Source of the DNA: Topomyia yanbarensis
Lineage: Eukaryota > Arthropoda > Insecta > Diptera > Culicidae
Length of the DNA: 64,000 nt
Assembly (NCBI RefSeq): GCF_030247195.1
Contig: NC_080671.1
Span: forward strand, 415,224,044-415,288,043
Reading direction: 5' to 3'
Shown here: positions 10,619 to 21,922 of the stretch, one piece after another
Layout: every line of letters begins with the position of its first letter
Numbering within the stretch: the first letter of the stretch is position 1
Notes under the pieces: generated by a model
The model's database searches: none
What the model saw: only the letters and a program-made list of their open reading frames with translations
Told to the model about the DNA's origin: nothing
Position numbers and translations under genes: made by a program

Positions 10619-11521
10619 TTATTTCTCCAGCACCAGTCAGCTTCCTAAGTTCTCGACACCGCCTTAATGGGCTCAATATTATCGATGATCAAAGTACTGC
10701 TAATAAAGCAAAACCAGTCTCTTACTGTATCTCGCAAGCGAACAACATTCATCGCATAATCAAATCATGATTGCCAAAAAAATGTACTGAAAACGTGCCG
10801 TTTATGTTGTACCTACACATATTTTTTTCAAGCAGCAGCTGAAATACCGATACCTACCGGGCATACAACATTGGACTGTTGGCTGCGCAGGTACGATATC
10901 AAATTGACTCAAATTTGACGCTCGTAATGGATACACAATAACAATAAAAATCACTCGTGGTCCATAAAACTGTACCCGACCGAAGTTCTGCGAAATGTTC
11001 GTCACAAATGTACCGAGGCACGATGGAAGAGCAATCGACCGGATCGGGATCGGATCGAAATACCATTATCGTTACCGTTTTTGTCGTGCAGTCGGTTATT
11101 GGTTATGTCGCACGTAGGCGACTCGTCGATGCGGTGGTGGTGGTGACCCGCGGGGTTGAATGTGGCAAGGGGGAGCGACCGTAAATTGCATTCTTGTTAA
11201 TCATTCACCTCTAATCGAATAGCTGAAGGCTTCCACCAGGGATATACTGAGTGCTTATGGCGGAGGAGGAAATGAACTTCAAATTTATACGTACACAAAC
11301 AATAGTTTTCATTTCATTTACTGGCACTGTTTCAGGGGTGGCGGAACATTTGTTCTTGAGTGACATTCGGAGTGACCCGTACTGTTAACGGGCGGTATGA
11401 CCGATGGTTCATCGAAAATGTGTTTGTTGATTACTGATACTACAAATGATCCACGGCCAAGTACCAATTACATCATTCCTTTAAATTTTGTTGCGTTAAT
11501 TTTCCGTTCCGTTGGTCAACT
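10619..11521. other. Unassigned sequence
   Basis: No gene recognised. A short GGT run lies near 11143. Confidence 0.4.
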
Positions 11522-13525
11522 TCCGGACCAAAGATAAGCCATTAAACACCATCGATATATCACGTGATCTAGCTAAACAATACTCGGGCGTGCACGAAGA
11601 AGTATTTTGCCAACGTACCCGCCCGGGAAGTAGAGATTGATGGTGTAGTTTGCAAGAGGGACCTTAATTGGGAAATATGGGGTTGGCTCCTTCCAGAACC
11701 CTTTACTGCAATCAGTGGAAATTCTGGTATGCAAGCTATTGCGTTCAGCAAAAATAAAGGAGTTTAAAAACCAATTTATTTTCCATGATCCACATTTCGA
11801 GCCTTTCGCCAGATCTGTTCTTCCAAACTTTGTTCTTTTGAACAGGACCATCGTTGCAAATAATAGGACCGTAAAGTTACGCATTGTAGAAACACGGCAA
11901 AAGCGGAGAGAATCATGAAAAGTTTTCCTTCTGTGGAGAGACTCCGCATGAACTGTTAACATATCCCGCATATAAATTATACGGGGAAAACTGAAGCATT
12001 CTTTTGAAGAACGCTCCGAAAAAAATGCAAAAGAGGGCTACGTCATCGACCACGGTTAATTTCTACGCTTTCTTGTTCACTAAAAAGCAAGATTCTGACA
12101 ATCCCATTGAAGAAACTTCAATCTACTAATCTGCCGTTCTACGCCCAATTGTCCCATGTTGCAAAACTGGCAACTGAGAAAAACGCGATTGAAGATGAAA
12201 ATTGTATTAGCCATCTGGAGGGATACGGTGTAACAAATAAAGCTTTATTGTCCAAAATTACGTTCATGGCAATCGTTTTCTTTATAATCAGTCCAAATTT
12301 TTATTATAGAGATTCAATTAACGTTAGTTTTTAAGAAAAATGTTAAGTGGGACTGTTATGCCGAGAAATCGAGCGGAAACCGGAAAGTTCTACGCATATC
12401 AGTCCCATAACAATCTATGTAAATGATGCTCATAACTCATTTTTTTTACCAAAGTGTATGTCGTGAGTTTTTCTGTTACTCGGGAGATTTGTTGCTTTAT
12501 CAAAATTGGACATAGGGTAAAGTACCTATTTTTACACTATTTAGAAGGGTACCTCATAAGATCATTAATTACTCTGCCTACACTCGATGGAGTGCATTAA
12601 TTTGGCATTCACAACCTTGCTTCGTTCTTAAGAACCAATCTAATAACACAAATGGCCTAAAAACGATGAAATGCTAGTGTTTGATCGCAACTAAAGTTCC
12701 AATCGAGTGCTCCAATTGTCGCCCTACCATTTGATCCAATTTGTTGAACAAAGATAGCAAACGCTGCACTAACCAACGGCTTCAAATGGGTAGCGTGATA
12801 ATAGAAACATTACGAAAATAGGCTCATTATCCTAGATGCGTTCGCCATGTTATGCAAGCGACGATAGTAATGAAGAGCTTTACAGGATGGTTCTCACTGC
12901 TGTGATTAATATTGCCACTGCCATTTTTAATGATCCTGTATATTTCCATCAATTTTTTCAGTGCCCGACATCTAGCGTAATGTACTTCTTAACTAAACGC
13001 TACGTAATTATTTTTTTTATTGCGCACTTTTTTGGGATTTTCATTAGTGGGACAATTATGCGTAGAATATCAACAATGGGACAAACAGACTTGGTATTTT
13101 TTCACGAAGTCTTCGAACAAACTTTATGATTTGGATGTGTTTTCTGAAAATATACATCAAAAAGGACTGTTTGGTTAAAAAAAGTGAAAATGACCAAAAA
13201 GCAACATGGGACAATTATGCGTAGAACGGCAGTAATGTGCCTATAAATTTTAGAAAGATGACAATCATTTCCTCTCCTAAGTTTCTTCGTAAAGGTCTGA
13301 GAGTGTCCCTTGAGGAGTGCTGTCACAAAACCAGTGTAAGAACCAGGTCCTGGTCTCGATAAGTTCACATGGAATATCCAAAACTCCACGTAACTCCGTA
13401 CTTCAGTCCTATTATTTTCCTAGGTTGTAGACAATGCATTTGCGTTGTGTGAAAAAGTTGATTAACTTCCAACGAAGATCTTCCACAATTTTAACATTAT
13501 TCGCCAGGGTCGAGAAAACATAATG
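11522..13525 (+). pseudogene. Jockey-type ORF1 (gag-like) remnant, split by a DNA element
   Basis: Plus-strand sequence from 11522 (TKDKP..DI.RDLAKQ) and a decayed zinc-knuckle stretch (VTHCRN near 11880) match the better preserved copy at 55985-57135 block by block. Frameshifts and stops are frequent. Homology stops at about 12126 and resumes at about 13237, because a 1.1-kb element (12131-13232) sits inside. The part after the gap (13237-13525) matches 56920-57130. ORF1 of this group is an RNA-binding gag-like protein that forms the ribonucleoprotein with ORF2. This copy is inactive. Confidence 0.6.
12131..13232. mobile_element. 1.1-kb DNA element with CTGCCGTTCTACGC ends and TAAT duplication
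   Basis: The left end CTGCCGTTCTACGCCCAATT continues to GTCCCATGTTGC and is mirrored at the right end over about 32 bp. TAAT flanks both sides (12127-12130 and 13233-13236). The uninterrupted paralogue at 56910-56920 shows the sequence without the insert. GGGACxATTATGCGTAGAA-like subterminal motifs recur inside near 12350-12410 and 13045-13085. No transposase frame is recognisable. Confidence 0.75.
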
Positions 13526-13977
13526 GGGGAGCGTTTTTGGGGATCAAAACGTGCAATTATTTCAATAGGATTAGCCTTTGTTCGGTACTAGGTATATAAG
13601 TTGTCGCTGTCAAGTCCAAATCAAAGACAAAGACTTATTGACATTTTTTATTATTCATTTCGTTTATTTGATAGGCACAAATGCGTTAGCTTGGCGGTGC
13701 CAATTTTTTTTTGTTTTTACATTTTGGATATCTTAAAACTAGGAGGTTACAATATTGAAATATTTTTTTCACAAAAGAAAAAAAAAGTTTACATCTATCT
13801 TAAAACTAGAAATAAGATTCTATATAAAAAAGAGGGCCAAAAGATTTTTTTATGAACAAATTTAAAACAAGGGATTCAGTTTGAAATACAAGAGGGAGAG
13901 TAATAGTATTCTACGAAATATTTTACAGTTATCTTAAAACTAACAATATAGTTTAGTACACAGAAGGGGGAACAAAT
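13526..13977. repeat. Host repeat around the foldback insertion (ATCTTAAAACTA units)
   Basis: ATCTTAAAACTA recurs near 13730, 13799 and 13931, and again beyond the foldback element at 20268. The spacing varies from about 70 to 130 bp. The 6.26-kb element appears to have inserted into this diverged tandem repeat. Confidence 0.5.
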
Positions 13978-14122
13978 GAGAGGCTGAGAGCAAGAGTGGG
14001 TTAAAAATTCGCTGCGAGCAAAAGCGGTATACGTTTTATTTAGAGCAAAACCGGTTTAAGTACCAGTCAGAGCAGAAATGGGACAAAAAAACCTTAGCGC
14101 AAAAGTGGGTTAAAAAGATATA

Positions 14123-15321
14123 GGGTGATGAGCCTATTTTGGCACCATTATGGAGAGGGTCGCACTATTTTTTGAATAACTTAAAAAGAAGCCATATTAC
14201 CTATAACCTTTTTCAGAATAAAGTATCAGTGTACTGTTTCTTAAACATCTGTATAATGCTTATTTGGCAGAATTGTCTCAATTTTCAGCATAAATGAAAA
14301 TAAATGTTCTATTCTGTGCATCTATTCCCACCTGAACGTTCCAATTATCGCCTCATGGGTGTGCCGATTTCCACCTCATCGAAAAACAATCTAGTTGAAA
14401 CGCAATGCCTCATATTTCATTTGCGTCGATTCTAACTAGGTATCCAGATCATGGACGCCAACGCGTGATTTGTAAAACGAATTATTCTGCTTTTTTCAGC
14501 CGATCAAAACAAACGTAAACATTACGCACACGAAAGAAACTCATCAGCTGTTAGTAGAAAAGCGCCCAGAACTGCGCATGCAGGAAATAACCATGCGAAA
14601 GTTAACAACTGGAATATAAAGTTCACATCACACATTACTTCCTCCCGATCCAAATTGTATGTGCAGATGAAAATAAAATATCTGCGATCAACAATTAGTT
14701 GAATAACTTGATTACTTATACCTGAAATTGCATAACATTATGTTTTCAAGTTCATGTTTTGGTTTGGCCGCACTACTGATTCTTTTCTGTATGATGGATG
14801 CAAAAAGTTGGTTTTGATTGTGGTAGTGTATCAGCAAAACATGCCAATAATAGGAACCCCCGTATTTAGTTTTATCCTATTATAACACTAGGCCTATTCT
14901 AGTGTTTGACGAGTGTTTTTAAAGTGAAATAATCGTAAAAAGGTTCTCCAGCTAAAATAAAGGTATGTATCAGTGCAATATTTAATATATTTGTGCCGGA
15001 ATAACGAGATATGAGGCGGTAAATGCTGGCTCGAAAGTGTTTATTTTGCTAAGCGCCGTTGCGTCCTGTTTCGGTTCACTACGCGAGTGAGGCGGATCAG
15101 CAGATATTTCAATAAGGTGGTTTTGTTTTAATTAAAAGTTGGATTTAGTGGATAGTTCTGAATACGTATGTTCACAACAAATAAAGAATATAACTTGAGC
15201 TTTTTTTGCACACCTGTTTTAGCCAAATCGATATTGTCATTATCTCATATGCTTGGTTCGAAACCAAGGGGTACGAAATAGGGTCACAATAGGCTCTACT
15301 GCCATAATAGGCACATCACCC
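14123..15321. mobile_element. Nested 1.2-kb TA element with GGGTGATG ends
   Basis: The left end GGGTGATGAGCCTATTTTGG and the inverse of the right end GGGTGATGTGCCTATTATGG match over about 25 bp. TA flanks both sides (14121-14122 and 15322-15323). The interior is AT-rich without a transposase. It sits in the left subterminal zone of the foldback-like element and is therefore younger than it. Confidence 0.65.
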
Positions 15322-15394
15322 TACCACTTTTGCCCTGAGAGGATATATATTCCATTTTTATTCTAAGAATGTTTTCAAAAATGCTTTATCACCA

Positions 15395-17360
15395 ATCAAG
15401 GAAAACCATCATCAATATGGGTGTCATTTGAAAGGAGGTGGTTAGTAGATATGGGAAATCGATAATTACGCCATTTTGAATTCCAAGATGGCGACATCCG
15501 GTTACCACAAAATAGTAAGAACCACCATCAATATGGGTGTCATTTGAAAGGGGATGGTGAGCAGACAGAAAATAGACCACCACCGCCATTTTGAAATCCA
15601 AGATGGCGACTTCCGGTTACCACAAAATAGTGAGAGCCACCATCAATATGGGTACCATTTGAAAGGGGATGGTGAGCAGACATCGAAAATTGACCATTAC
15701 CGCCATTCTGAATTCCAAGATGGCGACTTCCGGTTACCACAAAATAGTGAGAACCACCATCAATATGGGTGTCATTTGAAAGGAGATAGAGAGCAGACAC
15801 CGAAAATTGACCACTACCGCCATTTTGAAATCCAAGATGGCGAACCACCATCAATGCGGGTGCAATTTGAAAGGGGATGGTGAGCAGACACCGAAAATTG
15901 ACCATTACCGCCATTCTGAAATCCAAGATGGCGACTTCCGGTTACCACAAAATAGTGAGAACCACCATCAATATGGGTGTCATTTGAAAGGGGATGGTGA
16001 ACAGACATCGAAAATTGACCTTCACCGCCATTTTGAAATCCAAGATGGCGACTTCCGGTTACCACAAAATAGTGAGAACCACCATCAATATGGGTGTCAT
16101 TTGAAAGGGGATGGTGAACAGACATCGAAAATTGACCTTCACCGCCATTTTGAAATCCAAGATGGCGACTTCCGGTTACCACAAAATAGTGAGAACCACC
16201 ATCAATATGGGTGTCATTTGAAAGGAGATAGAGAGCAGACACCGAAAATTGACCACTACCGCCATTTTGAAATCCAAGATGGCGAACCACCATCAATGCG
16301 GGTGCAATTTGAAAGGGGATGGTGAGCAGACACCGAAAATTGACCATTACCGCCATTCTGAAATCCAAGATGGCGACTTCCGGTTACCACAAAATAGTGA
16401 GAACCACCATCAATATGGGTGTCATTTGAAAGGAGATGGTGAGCATACATCGAAAATTGACTTTCACCGCCATTTTGAAATCCAAGATGGCGACTTCCGG
16501 TTACCACAAAATAGTGAGAACCACCATCAATATGGGTGTCATTTGAAAGGGGATGGTGAACAGACATCGAAAATTGACCTTCACCGCCATTTTGAAATCC
16601 AAGATGGCGACTTCCGGTTACCACAAAATAGTGAGAACCACCATCAATATGGGTGTCATTTGAAAGGGTCAAAGGGTGATCAGCAGACACCGAAAATTGA
16701 TCATTACCGCCATTTTGAAATCCAAGATGGCGACTCCCGGTTACCATAATATAGTGAGAACCACCATCAATATGGGTGTCATTTTATAGGGGATGGTCAG
16801 CAAACACCAAAAATTCACCATCATCGCCATTTTAAAATCCAAGATGGCGACTTCCGGTTATCACAAAATAGTGAGAACCACCATCAATATGGGTGTCATT
16901 TGAAAAGGGGTGTCAGTAGATATCGGAAATTGATTATTACGTAATTTTGAAATCCAAGATGGCGACTTTCAGTTACCACAAAATAGTGAGAACCACCATT
17001 AATATGGGTGTCATTTAAAAAGGATCAGTAGACATCGGAAATCGATTGTTACGCCATTTTGAAATCCAAGATGGCGACTTCCGGTAACCACAAAGTAGAG
17101 AGAACCATCATCAATATGGGTATAATTTGAAAGCGAGTGTCAGTAAATATCGGAAATTGATTATTACGTCATTTTGAAATCCAAGATGGCGATTTCCGGT
17201 TACCACAAAATAGTGAGAACCACCATCAATATGGGTGTCATTTGAAAGGGGTGGTCAGTAGACATCGGAAATCGACAATTAGGCTATTTTGAAATCCAAT
17301 ATGGTCACTTCCGGTTACCAGAAAATAGTGAGAACCATCATAAACATGGGTAACGTTTGA
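15395..17360 (+). repeat. Left 117-bp tandem array (about 18 units)
   Basis: The unit is 117 bp in the best region (15961, 16078 and 16195 are equivalent positions). Each unit carries ACCACCATCAATATGGGTG, CATTTGAAAG, GAAAATTGACC, CCGCCATTTTGAAATCCAAG, ATGGCGACTTCCGGTTACCA and CAAAATAGTGAG. Two units are shortened to 91 bp, and a 442-bp block is duplicated (15757-16198 to 16198-16640). Because 117 is a multiple of three, long open frames run through on both strands; I do not regard them as genes. Confidence 0.95.
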
Positions 17361-17366
17361 AAGGGG

Positions 17367-18059
17367 GTGTTCAGTAGTAGCCGTTTTAGATCCGATTTTC
17401 TTTCACTGCAAACATTACATTGCAACAACATGGTTTTATGCCTAAATGATCGACAACGACCAACCTGCTCTCGTTTACAACATATGTACTCGATGGATTT
17501 ATTGACGGATTGCGAACCGATGCTATTCACATGGATCGGTTCGGCCTTTGACAAAATCAACCATGATGTCGCAATAGCGAAGCTGGGCAAACTCGGTATT
17601 CATGGACAACTTCTGCGTTGGTTCCTCGATGGAAGGCAATTCCAAATCAGCATTAAGGACTGCCTATCTGCACCATTCTTCACTACATCCGGCATCTCAA
17701 TAGGTAGCCATCTCGGTCCATTAATTTTCCTCCTCTACTTTAATGACATCAATATTAAATTACAAGGACCCCGCCCTTCTTTCGCCCATGATATGAAATT
17801 TTTTCGACAAATACGGGATAAAACCGATTCCGAGTTTCTTCAGAGTGAACTGGAGAGCTTTAGTACGTGGTGTGACCTAAACAGAATGGTTTTACATCCG
17901 AGTAAATGCTCAATCGTTACGTTCACTCGGAAACGCTATCCGATTCAGTTTAACTACCATTTATTCGACTCGAGCATTCCAAGACACTCTCACGTCAAGG
18001 GTGGTGGAGTCATCATGGATGCAGCACCACACACTTCATACTTCGTGGATGAGGCATGA
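17367..18059 (+). pseudogene. Non-LTR reverse transcriptase fragment in the foldback loop
   Basis: A 230-codon frame matches the palm of a Jockey-type RT. FDKINHD (residues 61-67) is motif A, SGISIGSHLGPLIFLLYFND (108-127) is motif B, and FAHDMKFF (139-146) stands where YADDxK is expected. FLQSELESFSTWCDLNRMVL and SKCSIVTFTRKR follow in the usual order. The catalytic YADD has become FAHD, a few residues are missing at RWFLDGRQ, and finger, endonuclease and RNase H regions are absent. It is dead. It sits between the two inverted arrays, so it was captured by the element or inserted into it. Short repeats (GAGCATGGGAGGTATGAGCC twice near 18090-18140) follow it. Confidence 0.8.
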
Positions 18060-18429
18060 AGACACTAAAGATAAAACAACCCAATGCAAGAGCATGGGAG
18101 GTATGAGCCTAGAAGCGCAAGAGCATGGGAGGTATGAGCCTAGAAGCGACTGGGCCCACTATATGTTGGATACTGTCAACGTCTGTACATCAACATACGG
18201 ATGCCACCCCCTGAATAAGAATGATCGACCCGCGCGAAATTAAAATTTTGTGATTGTTACTCGCATCAACAAAAAATATTATATATGCCATTCCATATTA
18301 ATTTTAGCGGTTTTAAAATAGGTTATATAAGGAAAAAAGCGAAAAAATGCTAATTTTCAATAAAATTGCTTTTGGTTCACTTCAATCCATTTTTGGGTTT
18401 ATTAATATTCCTTGGATCTTCAAATTTTA
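18060..18429. other. Loop sequence between RT fragment and right array
   Basis: Contains a direct duplication of GAGCATGGGAGGTATGAGCC near 18092 and 18122, then AT-rich sequence with no recognised content. Confidence 0.6.
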
Positions 18430-19940
18430 AAGGTGTATGAAATGACACCCATATTGATGGTGGTTCTCACTATTTTGAGGTAACCGGAAGTCGCCATCTT
18501 GGATTTCAAAATGGCGGTGAAAGTCAATTTTCGATGTCTGCTCACCATTCCCTTTCAAATGACACCCATATTGATGGTGGCTCTCACTATTTTGTGGTAA
18601 CGGGAAGTCGCCATCTTGGATTTCAAAATGGCGGTGAAAGTCAATTTTAGATGTCTGCTCACCATTCCCTTTCAAATGACACCAATATTGATGGTGGTTC
18701 TCACTATTTTGTGGTAACCGGAAGTCGCCATCTTGGAATTCAAAATGGCGGTAATAGTCAATTTTCGGTGTCTGCTGCTCATCCTCTTTCAAATGACACC
18801 CATATTGATGGTGGTTCTCACTATTTTGTGGTAACCGGAAGTCGCCATCTTAGATTTCAAAATGGCGGTGGTGGTCAATTTTTGGTGTCTGCTCACCATC
18901 CCCTTTCAAATGACACCCATATTAATGGTGGTTCTCACTATTTTGTGGTAACCGAAAGTCACCATCTTGGATTTCAAAATGGCGGAAATGGTCAATTTTC
19001 GATGTCTGCTGATCATCCCCTTTCAAATGACACCCATGTTGATGGTGGTTCTCACTACTTTTGTGGTAACCGGAAGTCGCCATCTTGGATTTCAAAATGG
19101 CAGTGAAGGTCAATTTTCGATGTCTGCTCACCATCCCCTTTCAAATGACACCCATATTGATGGTGGTTCTCACTACTTTGTGGGCACCGGAAGTCGCCAT
19201 CTTGGATTTCAAAATGGCGGTGAAAGTCAATTTTCGATGTCTGCTCACCATCTCCTTTCAAATGACACCCATATTGATGGTGGCTCTCACTATTTTGTGG
19301 TAACCGGAAGTCGCCATCTTGGATTTCAAAATGGCGGTGAAAGTCAATTTTAGATGTCTGCTCACCATTCCCTTTCAAATGACACCCATATTGATGGTGG
19401 TTCTCACTATTTTGTGGTAACTGGAAGTCGCCATCTTGGAATTCAAAATGGCGGTAATAGTCAATTTTCGGTGTCTGCTGATCATCCTCTTTCAAATGAC
19501 ACCCATATTGATGGTGGTTCTCACTATTTTGTGGTAACCGGAAGTCGCCATCTTAGATTTCAAAATGGCGGTGGTGGTCAATTTTCGGTGTCTGCTCACC
19601 ATCCCCTTTCAAATGACACCCATATTGATGGTGGTTCTCACTATTTTGTGGTAACCGGAAGTCGCCATCTTGGATTTCAAAATGGCGGTGGTGGTCAATT
19701 TTCCGTGTCTGCTCACCATCCCCTTTCAAATGACACCCATATTGATGGTGGTTCTCACTATTTTGTGGTAACCGGAAGTCGCCATCTTGGATTTCAAAAT
19801 GTCGGAAATGGTCAATTTTCGGTGTCTGCTGATCATCCTCTTTCAAATGACACCCATATTGATGGTGGTTCTCACTACTTTGTGGGCACCGGAAGTCGCC
19901 ATCTTGGATTTCAAAATGGCGGCAATCGTCAATTTCCGAT
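18430..19940 (-). repeat. Right 117-bp tandem array (13 units), inverse orientation
   Basis: The same unit as the left array, in reverse complement, with about 13 copies of the GGAAGTCGCCATCTTGGATT block. Here the higher-order period is about 703 bp (six units; 18651 corresponds to 19354), unlike the 442-bp block of the left arm. The two arms have therefore been rearranged independently. Confidence 0.95.
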
Positions 19941-20243
19941 GCCTATTGACCTATACGGATCCTATATTACACGATTTCTAAGGCATCGAAAAATTTAATA
20001 AAATTTCATTTCCCACAAGTCCGAATAAGAAAATTCTGATTCTTTTCTTAGCGCAAAAATGGGTTAATATTCTATACCAGTCTTGCCCTGAAAATTTTGT
20101 CGAACCATTTTTGCGCGAATTAATATTTGATCCACTTTTGCCTGAGGTGTGATGACTATACCATTTCTGATCTAACAGAATATTTTAACCCACTTTTGCT
20201 CTGAACAAAATTTTAACCCACTCTTACTCTCAGCCTCTCAAAT

Positions 20244-20571
20244 ATTTTTGAGAAATTTCACAGATATCTTAAAACTAGGAATACAGAATACAAATTTGAT
20301 TTTTTTAACGAAGACTTATGCTTGGTCAAGATATTCAGAGGTGGCTTATTTTCACATCAGTGTAGCAGCAGTTGTATCAGGGACAGGGAGAGAAGGCGTA
20401 TATGGTGACAGGAAAATAAGAGTAAAACTTGCAACTTTCGCGCAAATGGGAGATCAGCGAAACAAATTAGCGCCTCAGTCTAATAAGTCGTCGAGTACCG
20501 GATTGGCGGATGGTATTCTTCGGACCCGCGGGGAATCCTCAAAAGTCATCGGACCTCGAGTCGCTCTCGCT
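20244..20571. other. Right flank of foldback element
   Basis: Begins with AT-rich sequence and one ATCTTAAAACTA unit matching the left flank. The rest, to about 20570, is unassigned; it may include the 3' untranslated part of the minus-strand LINE that follows. Confidence 0.4.
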
Positions 20572-21722
20572 TCAGTTTCCTTCTATGCAGGCGTAGTGGT
20601 AAGGGCGACGGCGGTTACATTGTGGCACTCTGGAGCTGATCGGTTCCACAAGGCAAGAGCAAATTTCTAAAAACAAGAAGTAAAAGAGAGGGGCTAAATT
20701 GGGATATTTATCGTTTTTATGAAAGTATAAATAAGGGACATATAGGGAAGATCGCGATTTGCCAGCATATCTCGAACTGGAATATTGGGTGGTATACCTC
20801 GGGCCCGAAGGGTATCCTTCAACTGAGACCTGGCGTCCAAATACCCGGCGCATACTCAGACAACGTGCTCGATGTCTCCGCAAGCCCAATATGCCGCAAA
20901 TGCGCATCCAAGGTGTAGTGGTTGGACATAAGTCGGGACATTACACTTATGAAATCTCGACCCACATCCATCCCCCTGAACCAAGGCTTCGTTGATACCT
21001 TTGGGATAATCGAATGTAGCCATCGTCCAAGTTCCTCATTACTCCACGAGGTTTGCCAACTGTTGAGTGTCCTCTGACGACATATACTAAAAAAATCGTC
21101 GAAGCAGATTGGTCTTTCGTATGTGTCTTCATCTAATGCGCCCACCTTTGCTAATGAGTCGGCCTTTTCATTGCCCGGGATAGAGCAATGAGAGGGGACT
21201 CAAACAAAGGTAACCTGGTAAGATTTTTCAGATAACGTACACAAAGACTCCCGTATCTTCCCCAGGAAATATGGGAATTGCTTTTTGGGCTTCATCGCAC
21301 GAAGAGCCTCGATAGAGCTGAGGCTGTCCGAGATGATTAAGTAGTGATCTGTGGGCAGAGTGTCGATGATCCCAAGGGTGTACTGAATTGCAGCTAACTC
21401 TGTGACGTAAACTGAAGCGGGATCATTGAGCTTGAATGAAGCGGTGATAGTATTATTGAAGATACCGAAGCCAGTGGACCCATCGAGATTTTATCCGTCA
21501 GTGTAAAACATTTGGTCGCGATCGACTTCTCGGAATTTAGTATAAAATATATTGGGGATCACTTGCGGGCATATATGGTCCGGGATTCCACGAATCTCTT
21601 CCTTCATGGATGTGTCGAAGAATACAGTAGAATCAGAAGTATCTAGAAAACGAACACGGTTGGGAGTATACGAAGAAGGATTAATGCTCTGTGCCATGTA
21701 GTCGAAGTACAAGGACATAACA
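20572..21722 (-). pseudogene. LINE ORF2 C-terminal part with RNase H domain
   Basis: On the minus strand a frame ending in MFYTDG (near 21493) continues, after a frameshift or stop, as GSTGFGIFN, then YVTELAAIQYTL, LIISDSLSSIEAL and VTFVWVPSHCSIPGNEKADS. These are the D, E, D and D-bearing motifs of a type I RNase H. After it comes SRLMSNHYTLDAHLRHIGL, the linker usual before the C-terminal zinc motif, which has decayed here into another frame. At least two frameshifts break the gene. RNase H after RT is found in Jockey-like and I-like non-LTR elements, where it removes template RNA. Confidence 0.75.
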
Positions 21723-21723
21723 A

Positions 21724-21918
21724 ATGATAATAAAAGCCGAAAAACGCGGTTGTTGGCACCGGTTCGTCGACAGATTAACGTGAGAAACAACATTTCGTAG
21801 GGTGGCTAAACCCCACGTTGTGTATCGATTCAACCTTTGGTCGGAATACACGGAACCAAGAATCCTTTTTCGGCGACAACAGCATTCCATGTAGATCCAC
21901 ATTCAAACACGTAGCCCC
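21724..21918 (+). pseudogene. Jockey ORF2 linker fragment, opposite orientation
   Basis: The plus strand reads KAEKRGCWHRFVDRLT and on to a block shared with 57880-58030. This is the endonuclease-RT linker of a Jockey-type ORF2. It abuts the minus-strand RNase H piece at about 21722, so two LINE fragments meet in opposite orientation. Confidence 0.55.
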
Positions 21919-21922
21919 TTAA

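Larger units (their letters stand above)
13978..20239. mobile_element. 6.26-kb foldback-like composite element with AAAT flanks
   Basis: The ends GAGAGGCTGAGAGCAAGAGT and, in inverse, GAGAGGCTGAGAGTAAGAGT continue as a 30-bp terminal inverted repeat with one mismatch. AAAT flanks both sides (13974-13977 and 20240-20243). Each end then has diverged subterminal copies of GCAAAAGTGGGTTAAA. Inside lie a nested 1.2-kb element (14123-15321), a left 117-bp array (15395-17360), a dead RT fragment (17367-18059) and a right 117-bp array in inverse orientation (18430-19940). This resembles foldback transposons, whose inverted arms are made of tandem repeats. No transposase is present. Confidence 0.75.

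Noticed and set aside
15540..16749. Open frames of 109-184 codons on both strands as genes
   Set aside because: They result from a repeat period divisible by three and exist in sense and antisense; no domain, start context or other coding signal.
15395..19940. CRISPR-like look of regularly spaced repeats
   Set aside because: The unit is a contiguous 117-bp tandem repeat with no unique spacers, in a eukaryotic transposon-rich context.
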